Counted from the first letter of the stretch, positions 31,242 to 41,271 are shown. The stretch: 64,000 nt of DNA from Marinomonas spartinae (GCF_900089775.1 NZ_FLOB01000003.1:411032-475031); one strand, 5' to 3'. Made by a program: numbers and translations. Notes: generated by a model not told the origin, from the sequence alone.

Positions 31242-31753
31242 TGATACTGCTCCAAAATGTTTGCCAGATTAGAAGGAACCAAACGCACATGAGTATCATC
31301 GTTCACCATCATAGTTGGCCCTTTATCACAATTCCCCAAACAGCAGGTTGGGAGCAAGGTAAAGCGGCCATCCGGCGTCGTCTGACCTGGTTTGATCTTG
31401 AGTTGCTTTTCTAACTCAGTGACAATGTCTTCAAAGCCTGTAATATGACACACCACGCTATCGCAATAGCGAATGATATGTTTCCCGACTGGCTGACGAT
31501 AAATTTGGCTATAAAAAGTCGCCACGCCCTCAACATCGCTGGCAGGTATCCCTAGAAGATCAGAAATCGCTTTGATGGCACCATCAGGCACCCAGCCATG
31601 ACTCTTCTGAACAATCTTTAAAGCTTCGATGGAAGCGGCTCGTGGGTCTTCGTAATGATGTTTTTCATGCTCAATAGCCTGAGCATCGGCATCACTCAAA
31701 ACAAAACCATCGCTGTCATCACTTACGGTGACTATTTTAATCGGTTGATTCAT
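31238..31753 (-). CDS. nuoE: NADH-quinone oxidoreductase subunit E
   Basis: A 171-residue thioredoxin-like subunit with one [2Fe-2S] cluster (N1a). The cluster cysteines are visible in YCDSVVCHI and [13 protein letters not shown]. The helical N-terminus with [18 protein letters not shown] is typical. Only 2 bp separate it from nuoCD and it overlaps nuoF by 4 bp. Confidence 0.95.
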   Translation of the reverse strand: MNQPIKIVTVSDDSDGFVLSDADAQAIEHEKHHYEDPRAASIEALKIVQKSHGWVPDGAIKAISDLLGIPASDVEGVATFYSQIYRQPVGKHIIRYCDSVVCHITGFEDIVTELEKQLKIKPGQTTPDGRFTLLPTCCLGNCDKGPTMMVNDDTHVRLVPSNLANILEQYQ

Positions 31754-31755
31754 GA

Positions 31756-33555
31756 TTAACGGTCCACATCTGACATAACAAAATCAATACTGCCCAGATA
31801 CACAATAAGATCGGATACCAAGCTACCACTAATCACTGATGGAATTTGCTGTAAATGAGGGAAGCTCGGCGTACGTACACGGGTACGATAACTGGTAGTA
31901 CTACCATCACTGGTGAGATAGTAACTATTGATCCCTTTTGTCGCTTCAATCATTTGGAAAGATTCGTTAGCTGGCATCACAGGTCCCCAAGACACTTGCA
32001 AAAAGTGCGTAATCAAGGTTTCTATGTGTTGCAAGGCACGTTCTTTAGGTGGTGGAGTGGTTAATGGGTGATCCGCTTTAAACGGGCCAGACGGCATATT
32101 GTGATAACACTGAGTCAAAATTTTCAAACTTTGGCGAATTTCTTCCACTTTGAGCATGACGCGGTTGTAACAATCGCTCACACCACCGCCGACGGGAATC
32201 TCAAAGTCAAAGTTTTCGTAGCCTGAATAGGGGCGCCATTTTCGTACATCAAACTCTATACCCGTGGCTCGTAACCCTGCACCTGTCACCCCCCACTCCA
32301 AAGCTTCTTTCGCATTGTAGGTTGCCACCCCTTGAGAGCGGGCTTTAAGTACGGTGTTTTTAAGTGCCGCTGTCACATATTCTTCCAGACGTTTTGGCAT
32401 CCAATCTAAGAAGGCTTTTAATAGTCGTTCCCAACCCCTTGGCAAATCATGGGCCACACCACCGATACGGAACCAAGCCGGATGCATACGAAAACCGGTA
32501 ATGGCTTCAACTAAGTCGTATATTTTCTGACGATCCGTGAAGGCGAAGAATACTGGCGTCATAGCGCCTACGTCTTGGATAAAGGTTGAGATATAAAGTA
32601 AGTGACTGTTGATGCGGAATAACTCAGACAGCATGACACGAATCACTTCCACTCGCTCAGGCACTTTAATGCCTGCCAATTTCTCAACAGCCAAAACATA
32701 AGGCATTTCATTGACACAACCGCCTAAATATTCAATTCGGTCGGTATAGGGGATATAACTGTGCCAAGACTGACGCTCGCCCATTTTTTCTGCACCACGA
32801 TGGTGGTAACCGATATCAGGCACACAATCGACAATATCTTCACCATCAAGTTGCAGAACAATACGAAACGCACCATGTGCAGAAGGATGGTTCGGCCCCA
32901 AGTTAAGGAACATAAAGTCTTCATTTTCTTTGCTGCGCGCCATTCCCCAATCTTCGGGGTTAAACGTTAGCGCTTCCATTTCGATCGCTTCTTTCTGACG
33001 AGTTAACTCAAATGGATCAAACTCTGTGGCACGAGCTGGGTAATCTTTACGTAATGGGTGGCCTTCCCATGTGTCAGGCATCATAATGCGACGTAAATTA
33101 GGGTGTCCAGAAAAGACAATACCGAACATTTCCCATGTTTCACGCTCATACCAATTGGCATTAGGAAACAGACTAACAATACTGGCTAGCTCTAGATCTT
33201 TTTCGCTTAGACCCACCTTGAACATAATGTCATGGTTACGCTCCATCGAAATAAGATGGTAGAAGACCGTGTAATCGACCCCATCAGGAATCTCTTCTCG
33301 ATGAGTACGAAGGCGCTCATCTACACCATGGAGGTCATATAACATTGAGTAGGGTTTGGAAACGTTTTTCAAAAACAATAAAACGTCTTTGATACGTTCA
33401 CGAGCAACCCACGCAATGGGCATTCCAGTTCGGCTTGGCTGTAATCGAAACACGGACTCACCAAACTTTTCGATAAGCTCACCAACCACGGGATCATTGC
33501 GATGGTCACTGGTCTGCCAAGACTCAGGTACGAGTTTACTTGTTGCTTTTGTCAT
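31756..33555 (-). CDS. nuoC: NADH-quinone oxidoreductase fused subunits C and D
   Basis: The 599-residue protein is a fusion of NuoC (about residues 1–190, including the [37 protein letters not shown] signature) with NuoD (about 210–599, with [22 protein letters not shown] and the quinone-site region). The fused form nuoCD is characteristic of many gammaproteobacteria, including E. coli. It forms the link between the iron–sulfur chain and the quinone site. Confidence 0.96.
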   Translation of the reverse strand: MTKATSKLVPESWQTSDHRNDPVVGELIEKFGESVFRLQPSRTGMPIAWVARERIKDVLLFLKNVSKPYSMLYDLHGVDERLRTHREEIPDGVDYTVFYHLISMERNHDIMFKVGLSEKDLELASIVSLFPNANWYERETWEMFGIVFSGHPNLRRIMMPDTWEGHPLRKDYPARATEFDPFELTRQKEAIEMEALTFNPEDWGMARSKENEDFMFLNLGPNHPSAHGAFRIVLQLDGEDIVDCVPDIGYHHRGAEKMGERQSWHSYIPYTDRIEYLGGCVNEMPYVLAVEKLAGIKVPERVEVIRVMLSELFRINSHLLYISTFIQDVGAMTPVFFAFTDRQKIYDLVEAITGFRMHPAWFRIGGVAHDLPRGWERLLKAFLDWMPKRLEEYVTAALKNTVLKARSQGVATYNAKEALEWGVTGAGLRATGIEFDVRKWRPYSGYENFDFEIPVGGGVSDCYNRVMLKVEEIRQSLKILTQCYHNMPSGPFKADHPLTTPPPKERALQHIETLITHFLQVSWGPVMPANESFQMIEATKGINSYYLTSDGSTTSYRTRVRTPSFPHLQQIPSVISGSLVSDLIVYLGSIDFVMSDVDR

Positions 33556-33598
33556 TTTTGCTCACTATCTTGATAAGCCTAAAACAAATCTTGCCCGA

Positions 33599-34273
33599 TT
33601 AAATTTCGTCCGGCGTTCTTAGGTTGGTGATGGCAATACGGTCATCGTGCTTACGTTCACGCTCTGGCGTCATGTTTGCCTTATAAACACCTTGATCGCC
33701 AACGACCCAAGACAATGGGCGGCGCTCTTTGCCCACAGCATCTTGCAGCAAATTTAGGGCTTGAATATAAGCCTCTGGGCGAGGAGGACAACCTGGAATA
33801 TAAACATCGACGGGCAAGAATTTGTCTACGCCTTGAACAACAGAATAAATATCGTACATGCCACCTGAGTTAGCACAAGCCCCCATTGAAATCACCCATT
33901 TAGGCTCTAACATTTGATCGTATAGGCGCTGAATAACAGGAGCCATTTTAGTAAAACACGTGCCAGCGACGACCATAAAGTCTGCTTGTCTCGGTGACGC
34001 CCGCAATACTTCAGAACCAAAGCGCGCTACATCGTGAGCAGCTGTAAAAGAAGTGGTCATTTCAACATAACAACAAGATAAGCCGAAGTTATAAGGCCAA
34101 AGTGAGTGTTTACGGCCCCAATTAACCATGTCATGCATAGCATGCTCCAGCTTGCCTAGGTAAACACTACGGTGAACATGTTGCTCCAGCGGATCTCCGA
34201 CAGTTTCTTTGGTTTCTAATGGATAGCGATCATCTTCGCCATCCAGATCAATGCGTGTAAGCGTATAATCCAT
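33599..34273 (-). CDS. nuoB: NADH-quinone oxidoreductase subunit B
   Basis: A 224-residue subunit holding the terminal [4Fe-4S] cluster N2, which reduces quinone. The cluster ligands are seen in [10 protein letters not shown] (tandem Cys), [10 protein letters not shown] and [16 protein letters not shown]. It is second in the nuo operon, 15 bp after nuoA. Confidence 0.96.
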   Translation of the reverse strand: MDYTLTRIDLDGEDDRYPLETKETVGDPLEQHVHRSVYLGKLEHAMHDMVNWGRKHSLWPYNFGLSCCYVEMTTSFTAAHDVARFGSEVLRASPRQADFMVVAGTCFTKMAPVIQRLYDQMLEPKWVISMGACANSGGMYDIYSVVQGVDKFLPVDVYIPGCPPRPEAYIQALNLLQDAVGKERRPLSWVVGDQGVYKANMTPERERKHDDRIAITNLRTPDEI

Positions 34274-34288
34274 GTTTTGACCTCGTGA

Positions 34289-34729
34289 TTATTTGTGTGA
34301 ACCGTCAACGATTTTGATGATTTCAGATTGCTTAATAAGTTCTTTTGATCGGGTAGGAGCCCAGTCCAGTGCTTTTGTTCGAATCAGATAGATCAAACCA
34401 ACAAGCAATACAACGACGAAAGTGGTGGCTTCGACAAACCCCACCCAGCCACTTTCTCGTATAGAGACGGCCCAAGCGTACAAATACAAAGCCTCAACAT
34501 CGAAAATGACGAAAAACATCGCCACCAAATAAAATTTGGCAGACAGTCTAAGACGAGCTGAGCCAACCGATGCAATACCTGATTCGAAAGGGGTATTCTT
34601 AGCACGAGCTTGCGCCCTACCGCCTAAGAAAGTCCCTCCTACCAACATGGCAGCACCTAAGCCTATAGAGACCACTATAAACACAGCAAATGCCCAATGA
34701 TGGGCGATTACATCAACAGGTGTAGACAT
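34289..34729 (-). CDS. nuoA: NADH-quinone oxidoreductase subunit A
   Basis: A three-helix membrane subunit of about 146 residues, first gene of the nuo operon. The segment [44 protein letters not shown] is strongly conserved in NuoA. I take ATG 34729 ([14 protein letters not shown]) as start because it aligns with E. coli NuoA; a GTG four codons upstream at 34741 is the alternative. Neither has a clear ribosome binding site. Confidence 0.94.
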   Translation of the reverse strand: MSTPVDVIAHHWAFAVFIVVSIGLGAAMLVGGTFLGGRAQARAKNTPFESGIASVGSARLRLSAKFYLVAMFFVIFDVEALYLYAWAVSIRESGWVGFVEATTFVVVLLVGLIYLIRTKALDWAPTRSKELIKQSEIIKIVDGSHK

Positions 34730-34873
34730 AGAAAACAACACTTAATAAATTGTTAGACAAAAACATCGACCCGTTGGGATAAGTCAATGCCATACTTTTT
34801 CTTGGAGGTTCGATTCAGGCAGAGGCACGAAATACCACCTTGCCCAATTCATTATTTACGGCGCAACAAAAAG

Positions 34874-34902
34874 TTTGCAATATTTATGATAATCATTATC
34901 AT
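34874..34902 (+). promoter_or_regulatory. sigma-70 promoter overlapping the Fur box
   Basis: TTTGCA (34874–34879) and TATCAT (34897–34902) are separated by exactly 17 bp and read rightward, away from nuoA. The Fur dyad covers the spacer and the –10 element, the standard arrangement for iron-dependent repression. Predicted transcription start is near 34909. Confidence 0.55.
34886..34902. promoter_or_regulatory. Fur box
   Basis: ATGATAAT-C-ATTATCAT is a perfect 8-1-8 inverted repeat and contains an exact match to the 7-1-7 Fur consensus (TGATAAT-N-ATTATCA). Against the 19-bp E. coli consensus, 34882–34900 matches at 16 positions. It lies about 157 bp upstream of nuoA and covers the plus-strand promoter. 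Confidence 0.8.
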
Positions 34903-34908
34903 CTAAGA

Positions 34909-35100
34909 GATTCGATGATTCGACCCATAAGCCAAAACATTCTGTGCGTCACTTTGCTGGAAATCAGATGTATAAGAAACATCCACAGCGGACAATAGTT
35001 ATCCTACTCGCATTATCTAGATCTCGTATAGCGCCATGACAGTCAGACAACAAAGCACCACAATCTTTCCTAGATAGAGGATATTTTGTCCTTTTTATTT
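34909..35100 (+). ncRNA. candidate Fur-regulated small RNA
   Basis: The interval between the Fur-controlled promoter and a hairpin plus T-run at 35076–35100 is about 190 nt and contains no well-supported gene; the next plus-strand gene begins only at 35706. This is the layout of RyhB/PrrF-type iron-sparing RNAs, but I do not recognise a conserved RyhB or PrrF core. A 27-residue frame at 34915–34998 is the alternative. The call is inference from layout only. Confidence 0.3.
35076..35100 (+). terminator. weak intrinsic terminator of candidate sRNA
   Basis: An AT-rich 8-bp stem including two non-Watson-Crick or weak pairs (arms 35076–35083 and 35087–35094, 3-nt loop) runs into TTTTTATTT. Stability looks low. 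Confidence 0.35.
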
Positions 35101-35394
35101 ATCAATACTAAACAAAAACTTTGTAAATATATTGTAAATTAAATAAAGACCTACTATTAAAGTCGGAATTGGCTTTGCAAAAAATAGATCTGTATGAATT
35201 AAAATATCTCAGCCCCTTAGACAAGGCGATAAAGCGAAGTACCTGATATTTCTTACTCAGAAGACAATACTGATGACAGGAAAAGCCAGACAGGAAACTG
35301 AAAAAGGCCTCCACTTAAGAAAACCTATTCCTTTTTTGAATATCGTTTAGCATGACAACATTGTGAGATTTACTCTCATGCCTGCACGGAGAAT

Positions 35395-35646
35395 CTATTT
35401 CTTTAACTGTTGTTCTTTTTTATCTAACCATCTCTTAAAATAACGCCCAACTTCAAGAACAATGAGTCCAAAAATCACACCAGATACCCACTTAAAACCG
35501 AGCAAGAAACCAACCACGCTAATCAAAGCGTAACCATATAAATAGTTTCTTCTTGCCTCAGGGGTTTTCTGTCGTGTAAACCAAGTAATGACCAAGAGCA
35601 GTAAAGCGAATACAACATAGTATTGCTCTAAAATTGGATATAGCAT
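35395..35646 (-). CDS. small two-helix membrane protein of unknown function
   Basis: The 83-residue product has two hydrophobic helices (about residues 7–21 and 37–65) and a highly charged C-terminal tail rich in Lys. It is a plausible small inner-membrane protein; I recognise no family. The start is divergent from the sensor gene at 35706 with about 59 bp between them. Confidence 0.55.
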   Translation of the reverse strand: MLYPILEQYYVVFALLLLVITWFTRQKTPEARRNYLYGYALISVVGFLLGFKWVSGVIFGLIVLEVGRYFKRWLDKKEQQLKK

Positions 35647-35705
35647 TTCATCCCCTATCTAGTTAATAATGGTGGTCTTATAAATAAGACAACTGAGCTA
35701 GCGTT

Positions 35706-37997
35706 TTGTTTTCGAAACTGATTCTACTATTTTTATTACTGACTAGCAGCACTCTATGGGCGGCTAACGACATAGCATTGCTTGATGATAACCATCAAGA
35801 CCTAAACATTGCCAAGTCAGCTCAATATTTAATTGACGAAAGTGGTCGTTTATCCATCCAAGATATCGCATCGGAAAGCTATTCCAAGCGCTTCTTACCG
35901 ATCAACTCCGATTTTTTGCAGCTAGGATTGGTCAAAGGAAATGTCTGGGTACGCATTAACATCGCTATTCGCACAACCAAAAACGTGCCATCACTTTTGG
36001 ATATCAACGCGCCTCGCCTTGAATATTTGGATCTTTATTTACCGACTATGTTTGGCGACCAAGTTCAAGCCTTGCTTGGCGAAGGTCGCCCTTATAGCAA
36101 TCGACTCATTGAGCATCCCGATTACTTTTATCCCTTACCGACGAATGCTCCACCCGTTTTCACTGTCTACCTCAAACTGTCGTCCCATTTGCCAATCAAT
36201 GTCCAGTTGAATTTGAAAACCTTATCTAAAGCAACGGTCGACTCACAAAGAGACTTTTCTCTGACCGGACTTTTGTTAGGCTTTTTAGTTATCCTATTTA
36301 TTAGCAATGTCTTTTTCTATATAAAAAGCACTCATCCCATGTATATGGCATACAGTGTGCTATTGCTTTGTATTGCACTGTTTCACCTAGCTCTTCATGG
36401 GCAGCTTTATCAGTTTTTTCCTAATTCCATTGGCATCCAAGAGCGTATCTACAATTTCACAGCCCTTGCTGGTACAGCGGCCATTGTATTGTTTTCCAAG
36501 TTTTACCTAGATACACGATTGCAGTTTCCCAAGGTAGATAAATATTTAATTGCCTTAGCCTGCCTAAACCTTCTGTTTGCCATTATTTATAGCGCTTACC
36601 CAAATTCTCTAAATATTATCTATCTGTCACTGTTATCATTTATCTCTATCTCAGCTTTAACCATATTAGCCATTTGCGCCTTCGCTACGGGTACTCCTTT
36701 TTCTGGTTATTACCTAATTGCTCGAATCACGTTTTTACTTGGTTATGCCACTTGGCTCATGTCCGCTTATGGTATTATATCCAGTGCCGTCATTTATGAA
36801 TGGGGGCTGACGATCACTGTTGTTCTAGAAACTATGATCTATTTTGTTGGTATGATCGCCCAACTAAACCCGTTGCTTAAGCGCCATGCTAATGTCGTGA
36901 ACCATTCGCAAAATGACCTATTTGAACTGATCGCCGATATCTCTAGTCGCCTTCGTCGCCAAGTCAACATCATTGATAACGGATTAAAACATGTTCAAAA
37001 AACCTCTAGCCGGAGCCTCTCAAAAAACTTCATTTTCAATGGCTTGGCTGCGAGCAACAACTTAAAAAACCTGCTCGTACGGTTAGATAACATGTACTAT
37101 GCGAGAGACAAAAATAGCTTTCCTCAACAGGATTCTTCTCCTCTGTTTTTGTCTAAATTGATTGATAACGCTTATAATCACTTCCAGCAACTAGATCAAG
37201 ACAACTCGGTTATTGAGATTACCAGTGACAACACCAATCATTTGGAAATTTTGCATAATACAGAAGTAATAGAGCACTTGATTGAAACCATTTTACAAGA
37301 GTGTAAACACTTCACAGATCAAACTCTGACAGTCGATATCAGCCGTCGTGAACTCAGTCACGAAGGCAACACTATATTGGAGATAAACAGCTACCCATTA
37401 CCGACTCATCTCACCTTGAATAATGATCTGTTTGATATGGGCATGAACTATATCCATATACTCGTCAACTCCTTAAATGGTTCCTGTGTGATATCTGAAG
37501 AAAATGGCTTTCATCGTCTCACCATTGAACTTCCTATTACTTGGCAGATACGGCACACCAACTTAAACACATTGGATAATGACACTTACTCCATTATTGT
37601 TTTTGGCCAACACAGTAATGACCTGAATCAAGCACTAGGAATTCTTCATTCTAACCTTAATGCTATCGAGCATTTTAACGACCTTGACGACTTGCTGGAC
37701 TATTTAGATAAACCAGATCAACGCAAAACCATCAGCATCATCTTAGCCTTTGATCACGAGGGACAAATTCCTCACATCATCCACAAAAAAATACGCCCCT
37801 TGATGAAACTAGAAGATCAATGCTTACTGATTTCAGATAATGTTAAAATGTCGCGTGAATACGCTAAGACAATCGGTTTCGATGACTTGTTGCCCGTAAG
37901 CGATTTAGATAGCCATCTTGAAACGCAATTATCACGCCTAATTCGCAAGGGCGAGCGCTTAAGAGACGCTTCTTTGTCAAGAGTCAAACGTTCTTAA
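35706..37997 (+). CDS. 7TMR-DISM sensor protein with degenerate kinase-like C-terminus
   Basis: The 763-residue protein starts at TTG 35706, the only in-frame start since a TGA lies four codons upstream. A signal peptide (MFSKLILLFLLLTSSTLWA) leads into a periplasmic 7TMR-DISM extracellular domain (about 25–180), then seven membrane helices (about 185–395), the usual build of carbohydrate-type membrane sensors. The cytoplasmic half resembles a histidine kinase in length and position: a helical pair after SQNDLFELIADISSRLRRQ where the H-box should be, and an ATPase-like segment around residues 515–620. However, the phospho-accepting His, the N-box Asn and the DxGxG loop are not seen. The last 140 residues resemble a receiver fold without a clear phospho-Asp. 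It is probably a signalling pseudokinase. Confidence 0.75.
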   Translation: MFSKLILLFLLLTSSTLWAANDIALLDDNHQDLNIAKSAQYLIDESGRLSIQDIASESYSKRFLPINSDFLQLGLVKGNVWVRINIAIRTTKNVPSLLDINAPRLEYLDLYLPTMFGDQVQALLGEGRPYSNRLIEHPDYFYPLPTNAPPVFTVYLKLSSHLPINVQLNLKTLSKATVDSQRDFSLTGLLLGFLVILFISNVFFYIKSTHPMYMAYSVLLLCIALFHLALHGQLYQFFPNSIGIQERIYNFTALAGTAAIVLFSKFYLDTRLQFPKVDKYLIALACLNLLFAIIYSAYPNSLNIIYLSLLSFISISALTILAICAFATGTPFSGYYLIARITFLLGYATWLMSAYGIISSAVIYEWGLTITVVLETMIYFVGMIAQLNPLLKRHANVVNHSQNDLFELIADISSRLRRQVNIIDNGLKHVQKTSSRSLSKNFIFNGLAASNNLKNLLVRLDNMYYARDKNSFPQQDSSPLFLSKLIDNAYNHFQQLDQDNSVIEITSDNTNHLEILHNTEVIEHLIETILQECKHFTDQTLTVDISRRELSHEGNTILEINSYPLPTHLTLNNDLFDMGMNYIHILVNSLNGSCVISEENGFHRLTIELPITWQIRHTNLNTLDNDTYSIIVFGQHSNDLNQALGILHSNLNAIEHFNDLDDLLDYLDKPDQRKTISIILAFDHEGQIPHIIHKKIRPLMKLEDQCLLISDNVKMSREYAKTIGFDDLLPVSDLDSHLETQLSRLIRKGERLRDASLSRVKRS

Positions 37998-38050
37998 GAA
38001 GCACCTTGCTAGAATAAGCGCAATATCAATAATAGACACAAGAGGACAAT

Positions 38051-38392
38051 ATGGACTGTTTATTCTGTAAGTTAGTTAATGGCGATATCCCTGCTACCAT
38101 TTTGTACCAGGATGATGATGTCATTGCCTTTGAAGACATCATGCCTCAAGCACCCAGTCATTTTTTAGTGATACCCAAAAGACACATTAGTACGCTAAAT
38201 GACTTAACCGATGAGGATGCAAGCATTGTTGGTAAACTGCCCATTGCCGCCGCCAAAGTCGCCAAACAAATTGGCATCAGTGACGACGGCTATCGGGTTG
38301 TCATGAATTGCAATCAAATGGGGGGTCAAACAGTTTACCATATTCATATGCATGTACTTGGTGGACGTCAAATGACCTGGCCCCCAGGTTAA
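38051..38392 (+). CDS. hinT: HIT-family nucleoside phosphoramidase-like protein
   Basis: The 113-residue protein has the full HIT signature: an N-terminal [13 protein letters not shown] segment with Cys pair, FLVIPKRHI in the middle, and the histidine triad [17 protein letters not shown] at the C-terminus. HinT enzymes hydrolyse purine nucleoside phosphoramidates. It is followed by coq7 after 13 bp and is likely cotranscribed with coq7 and pdxH. Confidence 0.92.
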   Translation: MDCLFCKLVNGDIPATILYQDDDVIAFEDIMPQAPSHFLVIPKRHISTLNDLTDEDASIVGKLPIAAAKVAKQIGISDDGYRVVMNCNQMGGQTVYHIHMHVLGGRQMTWPPG

Positions 38393-38405
38393 ACAAGGAA
38401 ATAAG

Positions 38406-39038
38406 ATGTATTCTTTTTTAGATAGAGCGGTAATGCAATTTGATCGTGCATTACAAACGCTGATTCCCCACGTCGCAAAAGAACATCGCCCTTCGCCGGC
38501 GAATCAATACCCTGAAGCGACATTGAGTGAACAGGAACGTAAACACGCAGCTGGCTTAATGCGCATCAATCATACCGGTGAAGTCTGTGCACAAGCACTG
38601 TATGCAGGCCAAGCGACCACAGCAAAGCTAGAGACAGTTCGAGAAGAGATGGAGCACGCAGCGGAAGAGGAAATAGACCACCTCGTCTGGTGTGAAAAAC
38701 GTTTGTATGACCTAAACAGTCGTCCTAGCCTTCTAAATCCATTTTTCTACGGCGCCTCTTTTGCTATTGGTGCAAGCGCTGGACTCATTAGTGACAAGCT
38801 GAGCCTTGGTTTTGTTGCTGCAACAGAAGATCAAGTCTGTGTTCACCTTGATAAACACATGTTGGAGTTACCTCATCAAGACAGAAAAAGCCAAGCTGTC
38901 CTCACACAAATGCATATTGATGAAGCCAAACACAAACAAATGGCACTCCAGTCAGGCGGCTATGTGTTTCCCAAACCAATCATGGCGCTCATGACACAGG
39001 TGTCAAAAATTATGACCCTGTCAACCTATAGGATTTAA
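38406..39038 (+). CDS. coq7: 3-demethoxyubiquinol 3-hydroxylase
   Basis: The 210-residue di-iron hydroxylase performs the penultimate step of ubiquinone synthesis (5-demethoxyubiquinol to 5-hydroxy). Metal-ligand motifs are visible: [12 protein letters not shown] (first Glu), [14 protein letters not shown] (E-x-x-H), [13 protein letters not shown] and MHIDEAKHK (E-x-x-H). Many gammaproteobacteria use Coq7 in place of the UbiF flavoenzyme. The gene ends 2 bp before pdxH. Confidence 0.95.
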   Translation: MYSFLDRAVMQFDRALQTLIPHVAKEHRPSPANQYPEATLSEQERKHAAGLMRINHTGEVCAQALYAGQATTAKLETVREEMEHAAEEEIDHLVWCEKRLYDLNSRPSLLNPFFYGASFAIGASAGLISDKLSLGFVAATEDQVCVHLDKHMLELPHQDRKSQAVLTQMHIDEAKHKQMALQSGGYVFPKPIMALMTQVSKIMTLSTYRI

Positions 39039-39040
39039 TT

Positions 39041-39682
39041 ATGAATCGCGATCTACACTCTATTCGGCGTGACTATCAATTTGAAGATCTATTAGAAGAC
39101 AGCGTTGGTAATGATCCATTTGCGTTTTTTGATCACTGGTTAGAACAAGCCATTGCCTCTAACCAAGAAGACCCAACCGCCATGACAATCAGTACAGTTG
39201 ATGACTCTGGCCAACCCCACGCTCGTGTCGTTTTACTTAAGCAGCGGGACGATGCAGGTTTTTGCTTTTTCACTAATTACGACAGTGACAAAGGACAACA
39301 GTTAGCGAAAAACAACAAAGCCTGTCTAACTTTTTTTTGGCCAGCGCTATCTCGGCAAGTACGGGTCGAGGGAGAGATCAAAAAAATCAGCCGCGAAGAC
39401 TCTGAACACTACTTCTCTAGCCGCCCTAGGGGCAGTCAGTTAGCCGCTTATATTTCAAAACAAAGTACCACAATCAATAATAGGGAGACGCTGAAAAACG
39501 CTTATAAAGAAGCGGAAGACAACTTTTCCAACCAAAAAGTCCCCTGCCCAGACAACTGGGGTGGGTATGTGTTAGCCCCAAATTACATCGAATTCTGGCA
39601 AGGACGCCCGAGCCGTTTGCATGACCGCCTGTGTTTTACCAAGCAGCTAGAAAGCTGGTTACGCGAACGTAAAGCCCCATAA
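39041..39682 (+). CDS. pdxH: pyridoxine 5'-phosphate oxidase
   Basis: The 213-residue FMN enzyme makes pyridoxal 5'-phosphate from PNP or PMP. Signature segments include MTISTVDDSGQPHARVVLLKQ, FFTNYDSDKGQQLAKN, FFWPALSRQVRVEGE and the C-terminal WGGYVLAPNYIEFWQGRPSRLHDR. Length and order match E. coli PdxH (218). It is third in the hinT-coq7-pdxH group. Confidence 0.95.
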   Translation: MNRDLHSIRRDYQFEDLLEDSVGNDPFAFFDHWLEQAIASNQEDPTAMTISTVDDSGQPHARVVLLKQRDDAGFCFFTNYDSDKGQQLAKNNKACLTFFWPALSRQVRVEGEIKKISREDSEHYFSSRPRGSQLAAYISKQSTTINNRETLKNAYKEAEDNFSNQKVPCPDNWGGYVLAPNYIEFWQGRPSRLHDRLCFTKQLESWLRERKAP

Positions 39683-39726
39683 TCATCTGGGTGCTGAAAC
39701 TAGATATTGTCAAACCAAAGGGCGTC

Positions 39727-40314
39727 CTATGGGTTCAACAGAGTGCGAAAAGTTAAACTGATACGCTCTTCTTGAACCCGTTTTCTTTTTGGCAAACAAT
39801 GTTGCCATAGCACTTGCGTCGACGCTGACATCACTAGCCAGCTGCCGCCCTCTAATGCAATGCTATGTTTGACACTATGATCCCTTTTAAAGCGAAAGAG
39901 AAAGTCTCGGGTTGCCCCCAAACTCAACATAGCGATAACAGGAGCTGGCCCCAATATTCTTTCATCATCAGCATGCCACCCCATATAATCATCGCCATTT
40001 TGATACCAATTCAATAACACAGAGTTAAAAGGTTGGCCAGCAAGGTTTTCTGCTTGCGTTCTGATCTCTGCTAACCAATTTGGCCAACCTTTTCCGTAAT
40101 GGTCTTTACCCGTGTAGCGATAACACAGCCCTGCATCCGCAATAAAAGCGACTCGCCTTGGCACGAGTACATCACGGCCAAACATTAACAATGACTCCTG
40201 CTCCCAAGCCAACGATGATTTTAGTTGCTCAAAAAGACCTGCTTGCGCTAACGGATTCAGTTCACTGCTTGAGCAGGCCAAGGAGTAACGGTATGATGGC
40301 TGCACTTCATTCAC
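39727..40314 (-). CDS. AlkB-like 2-oxoglutarate/Fe(II) dioxygenase
   Basis: The 195-residue protein has the AlkB fold. The iron ligands H-x-D are seen in MGWHADDE near residue 118, a distal His in QVLWQHCLPKRK, and the 2-oxoglutarate-binding arginines in RISLTFRTL at the C-terminus. NSVLLNWYQNGDDYMGWHADDE is typical of AlkB2-type bacterial proteins that remove alkyl groups from DNA bases. Its start lies only 19 bp from that of the divergent DUF1624 gene, so promoters must overlap the coding starts. Confidence 0.85.
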   Translation of the reverse strand: MNEVQPSYRYSLACSSSELNPLAQAGLFEQLKSSLAWEQESLLMFGRDVLVPRRVAFIADAGLCYRYTGKDHYGKGWPNWLAEIRTQAENLAGQPFNSVLLNWYQNGDDYMGWHADDERILGPAPVIAMLSLGATRDFLFRFKRDHSVKHSIALEGGSWLVMSASTQVLWQHCLPKRKRVQEERISLTFRTLLNP

Positions 40315-40333
40315 CTTTACATAATGGTCGACA

Positions 40334-41053
40334 ATGCCCGAAAAACCTGCCTCTTTGAAAGCCTTCCGTAGCTCCTTGTTAGATACCTATCGAGGTCTTG
40401 GGGTGTTACTCATGATGATCTTTCACTTCAGCTGGGATCTGGGCAATTTTGGCTTTATTGAGTTTTCCCTTGCTAACCCTTTCTGGAATCATTTTCGCGA
40501 CATTATCGTCACCATTTTTATTTCTGCTGTTGGCTGGTCCGCTTACCTTACGATGCAAAAGCATCATTCGATCATCTTATGGAAACGTGACCTTAAGCTT
40601 TTGCTCGCCATTATCATAATTTCTTTGGGCACTTACCTAGCCTTTCCCAATAACTGGATTTATTTTGGCATTTTGCACTTTATCTTCCTGCTGACATTTC
40701 TCGTCCGCCCCATGACGAAATGGCCAATTATATCGTTTATTATCGGCGCGATCATTGTACTGATTTACAACACTACCAACTGGCTGTCTTTCCCTAGTGT
40801 ACTACCTTATATCGTCCATACCTTGCATCTTCCCACTAGCACGCTGGATATTGCCTTCCCATTCCCTTGGATTGGCGTTGCTTTAATCGGCATAGCACTT
40901 GGATACTTTAAGATTCATCAACTCCCCATCCCTGAGCACTTCGTTACCCGCATACTCGCTTGGATGGGACGCTATGCCCTACCTATCTACTTGCTGCATC
41001 AGTTAATTTTATTTACCTTAGTCGCGAGCGCCAAAATGGTGCTTAGCCATTAA
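40334..41053 (+). CDS. DUF1624 (heparan-alpha-glucosaminide N-acetyltransferase-like) membrane protein
   Basis: The 239-residue protein has about six or seven transmembrane helices. The N-terminal DTYRGLGVLLMMIFHFSWDLGNFGFI motif (R-G after a short tail and a membrane His) is the DUF1624/HGSNAT signature, and GRYALPIYLLHQLILF near the C-terminus supports it. Members are thought to transfer acyl groups across the membrane to sugars; its acceptor is unknown. It is divergent from the AlkB gene with a 19-bp gap. Confidence 0.78.
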   Translation: MPEKPASLKAFRSSLLDTYRGLGVLLMMIFHFSWDLGNFGFIEFSLANPFWNHFRDIIVTIFISAVGWSAYLTMQKHHSIILWKRDLKLLLAIIIISLGTYLAFPNNWIYFGILHFIFLLTFLVRPMTKWPIISFIIGAIIVLIYNTTNWLSFPSVLPYIVHTLHLPTSTLDIAFPFPWIGVALIGIALGYFKIHQLPIPEHFVTRILAWMGRYALPIYLLHQLILFTLVASAKMVLSH

Positions 41054-41271
41054 TTCAGATCAATGTTTGGGCAAGAAAAAATCGCTTTTGGACATATAAA
41101 AAAACATAAAAAAAAGCGCACTACATCTTGCCTATCATCGAGTTTCCACTAACCAAGGGCAACAGGGTAAGTAGCTACTCACAGAAAGGTTTCACTCCTA
41201 TTTTAGCGTAATTTTCAAGCCTTGATTTTCAGAGCAATGCACACTATTGTTCTCGTCATCAGTATTAATAC

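Larger units (their letters stand above)
34730..35394. other. gene-poor region upstream of nuoA
   Basis: About 665 bp without a convincing protein gene. It must hold the nuo promoter, which I cannot place with confidence. It also holds a Fur box and plus-strand promoter (34874–34902) and a weak terminator (35076–35100). Reading frames here are short or lack ribosome binding sites; a 27-residue frame at 34915–34998 (+) and a 68-codon frame at 35108–35314 (–) are not supported. Confidence 0.6.

Noticed and set aside
34801..34850. T-arm-like sequence resembling a tRNA 3' end (GGTTCGATTC)
   Set aside because: The bases around the loop do not pair into a 5-bp T stem, and no acceptor, D or anticodon arms are found upstream.
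35108..35314. 68-codon minus-strand frame upstream of the candidate sRNA terminator
   Set aside because: No ribosome binding site, no recognisable domain, AT-rich random composition.
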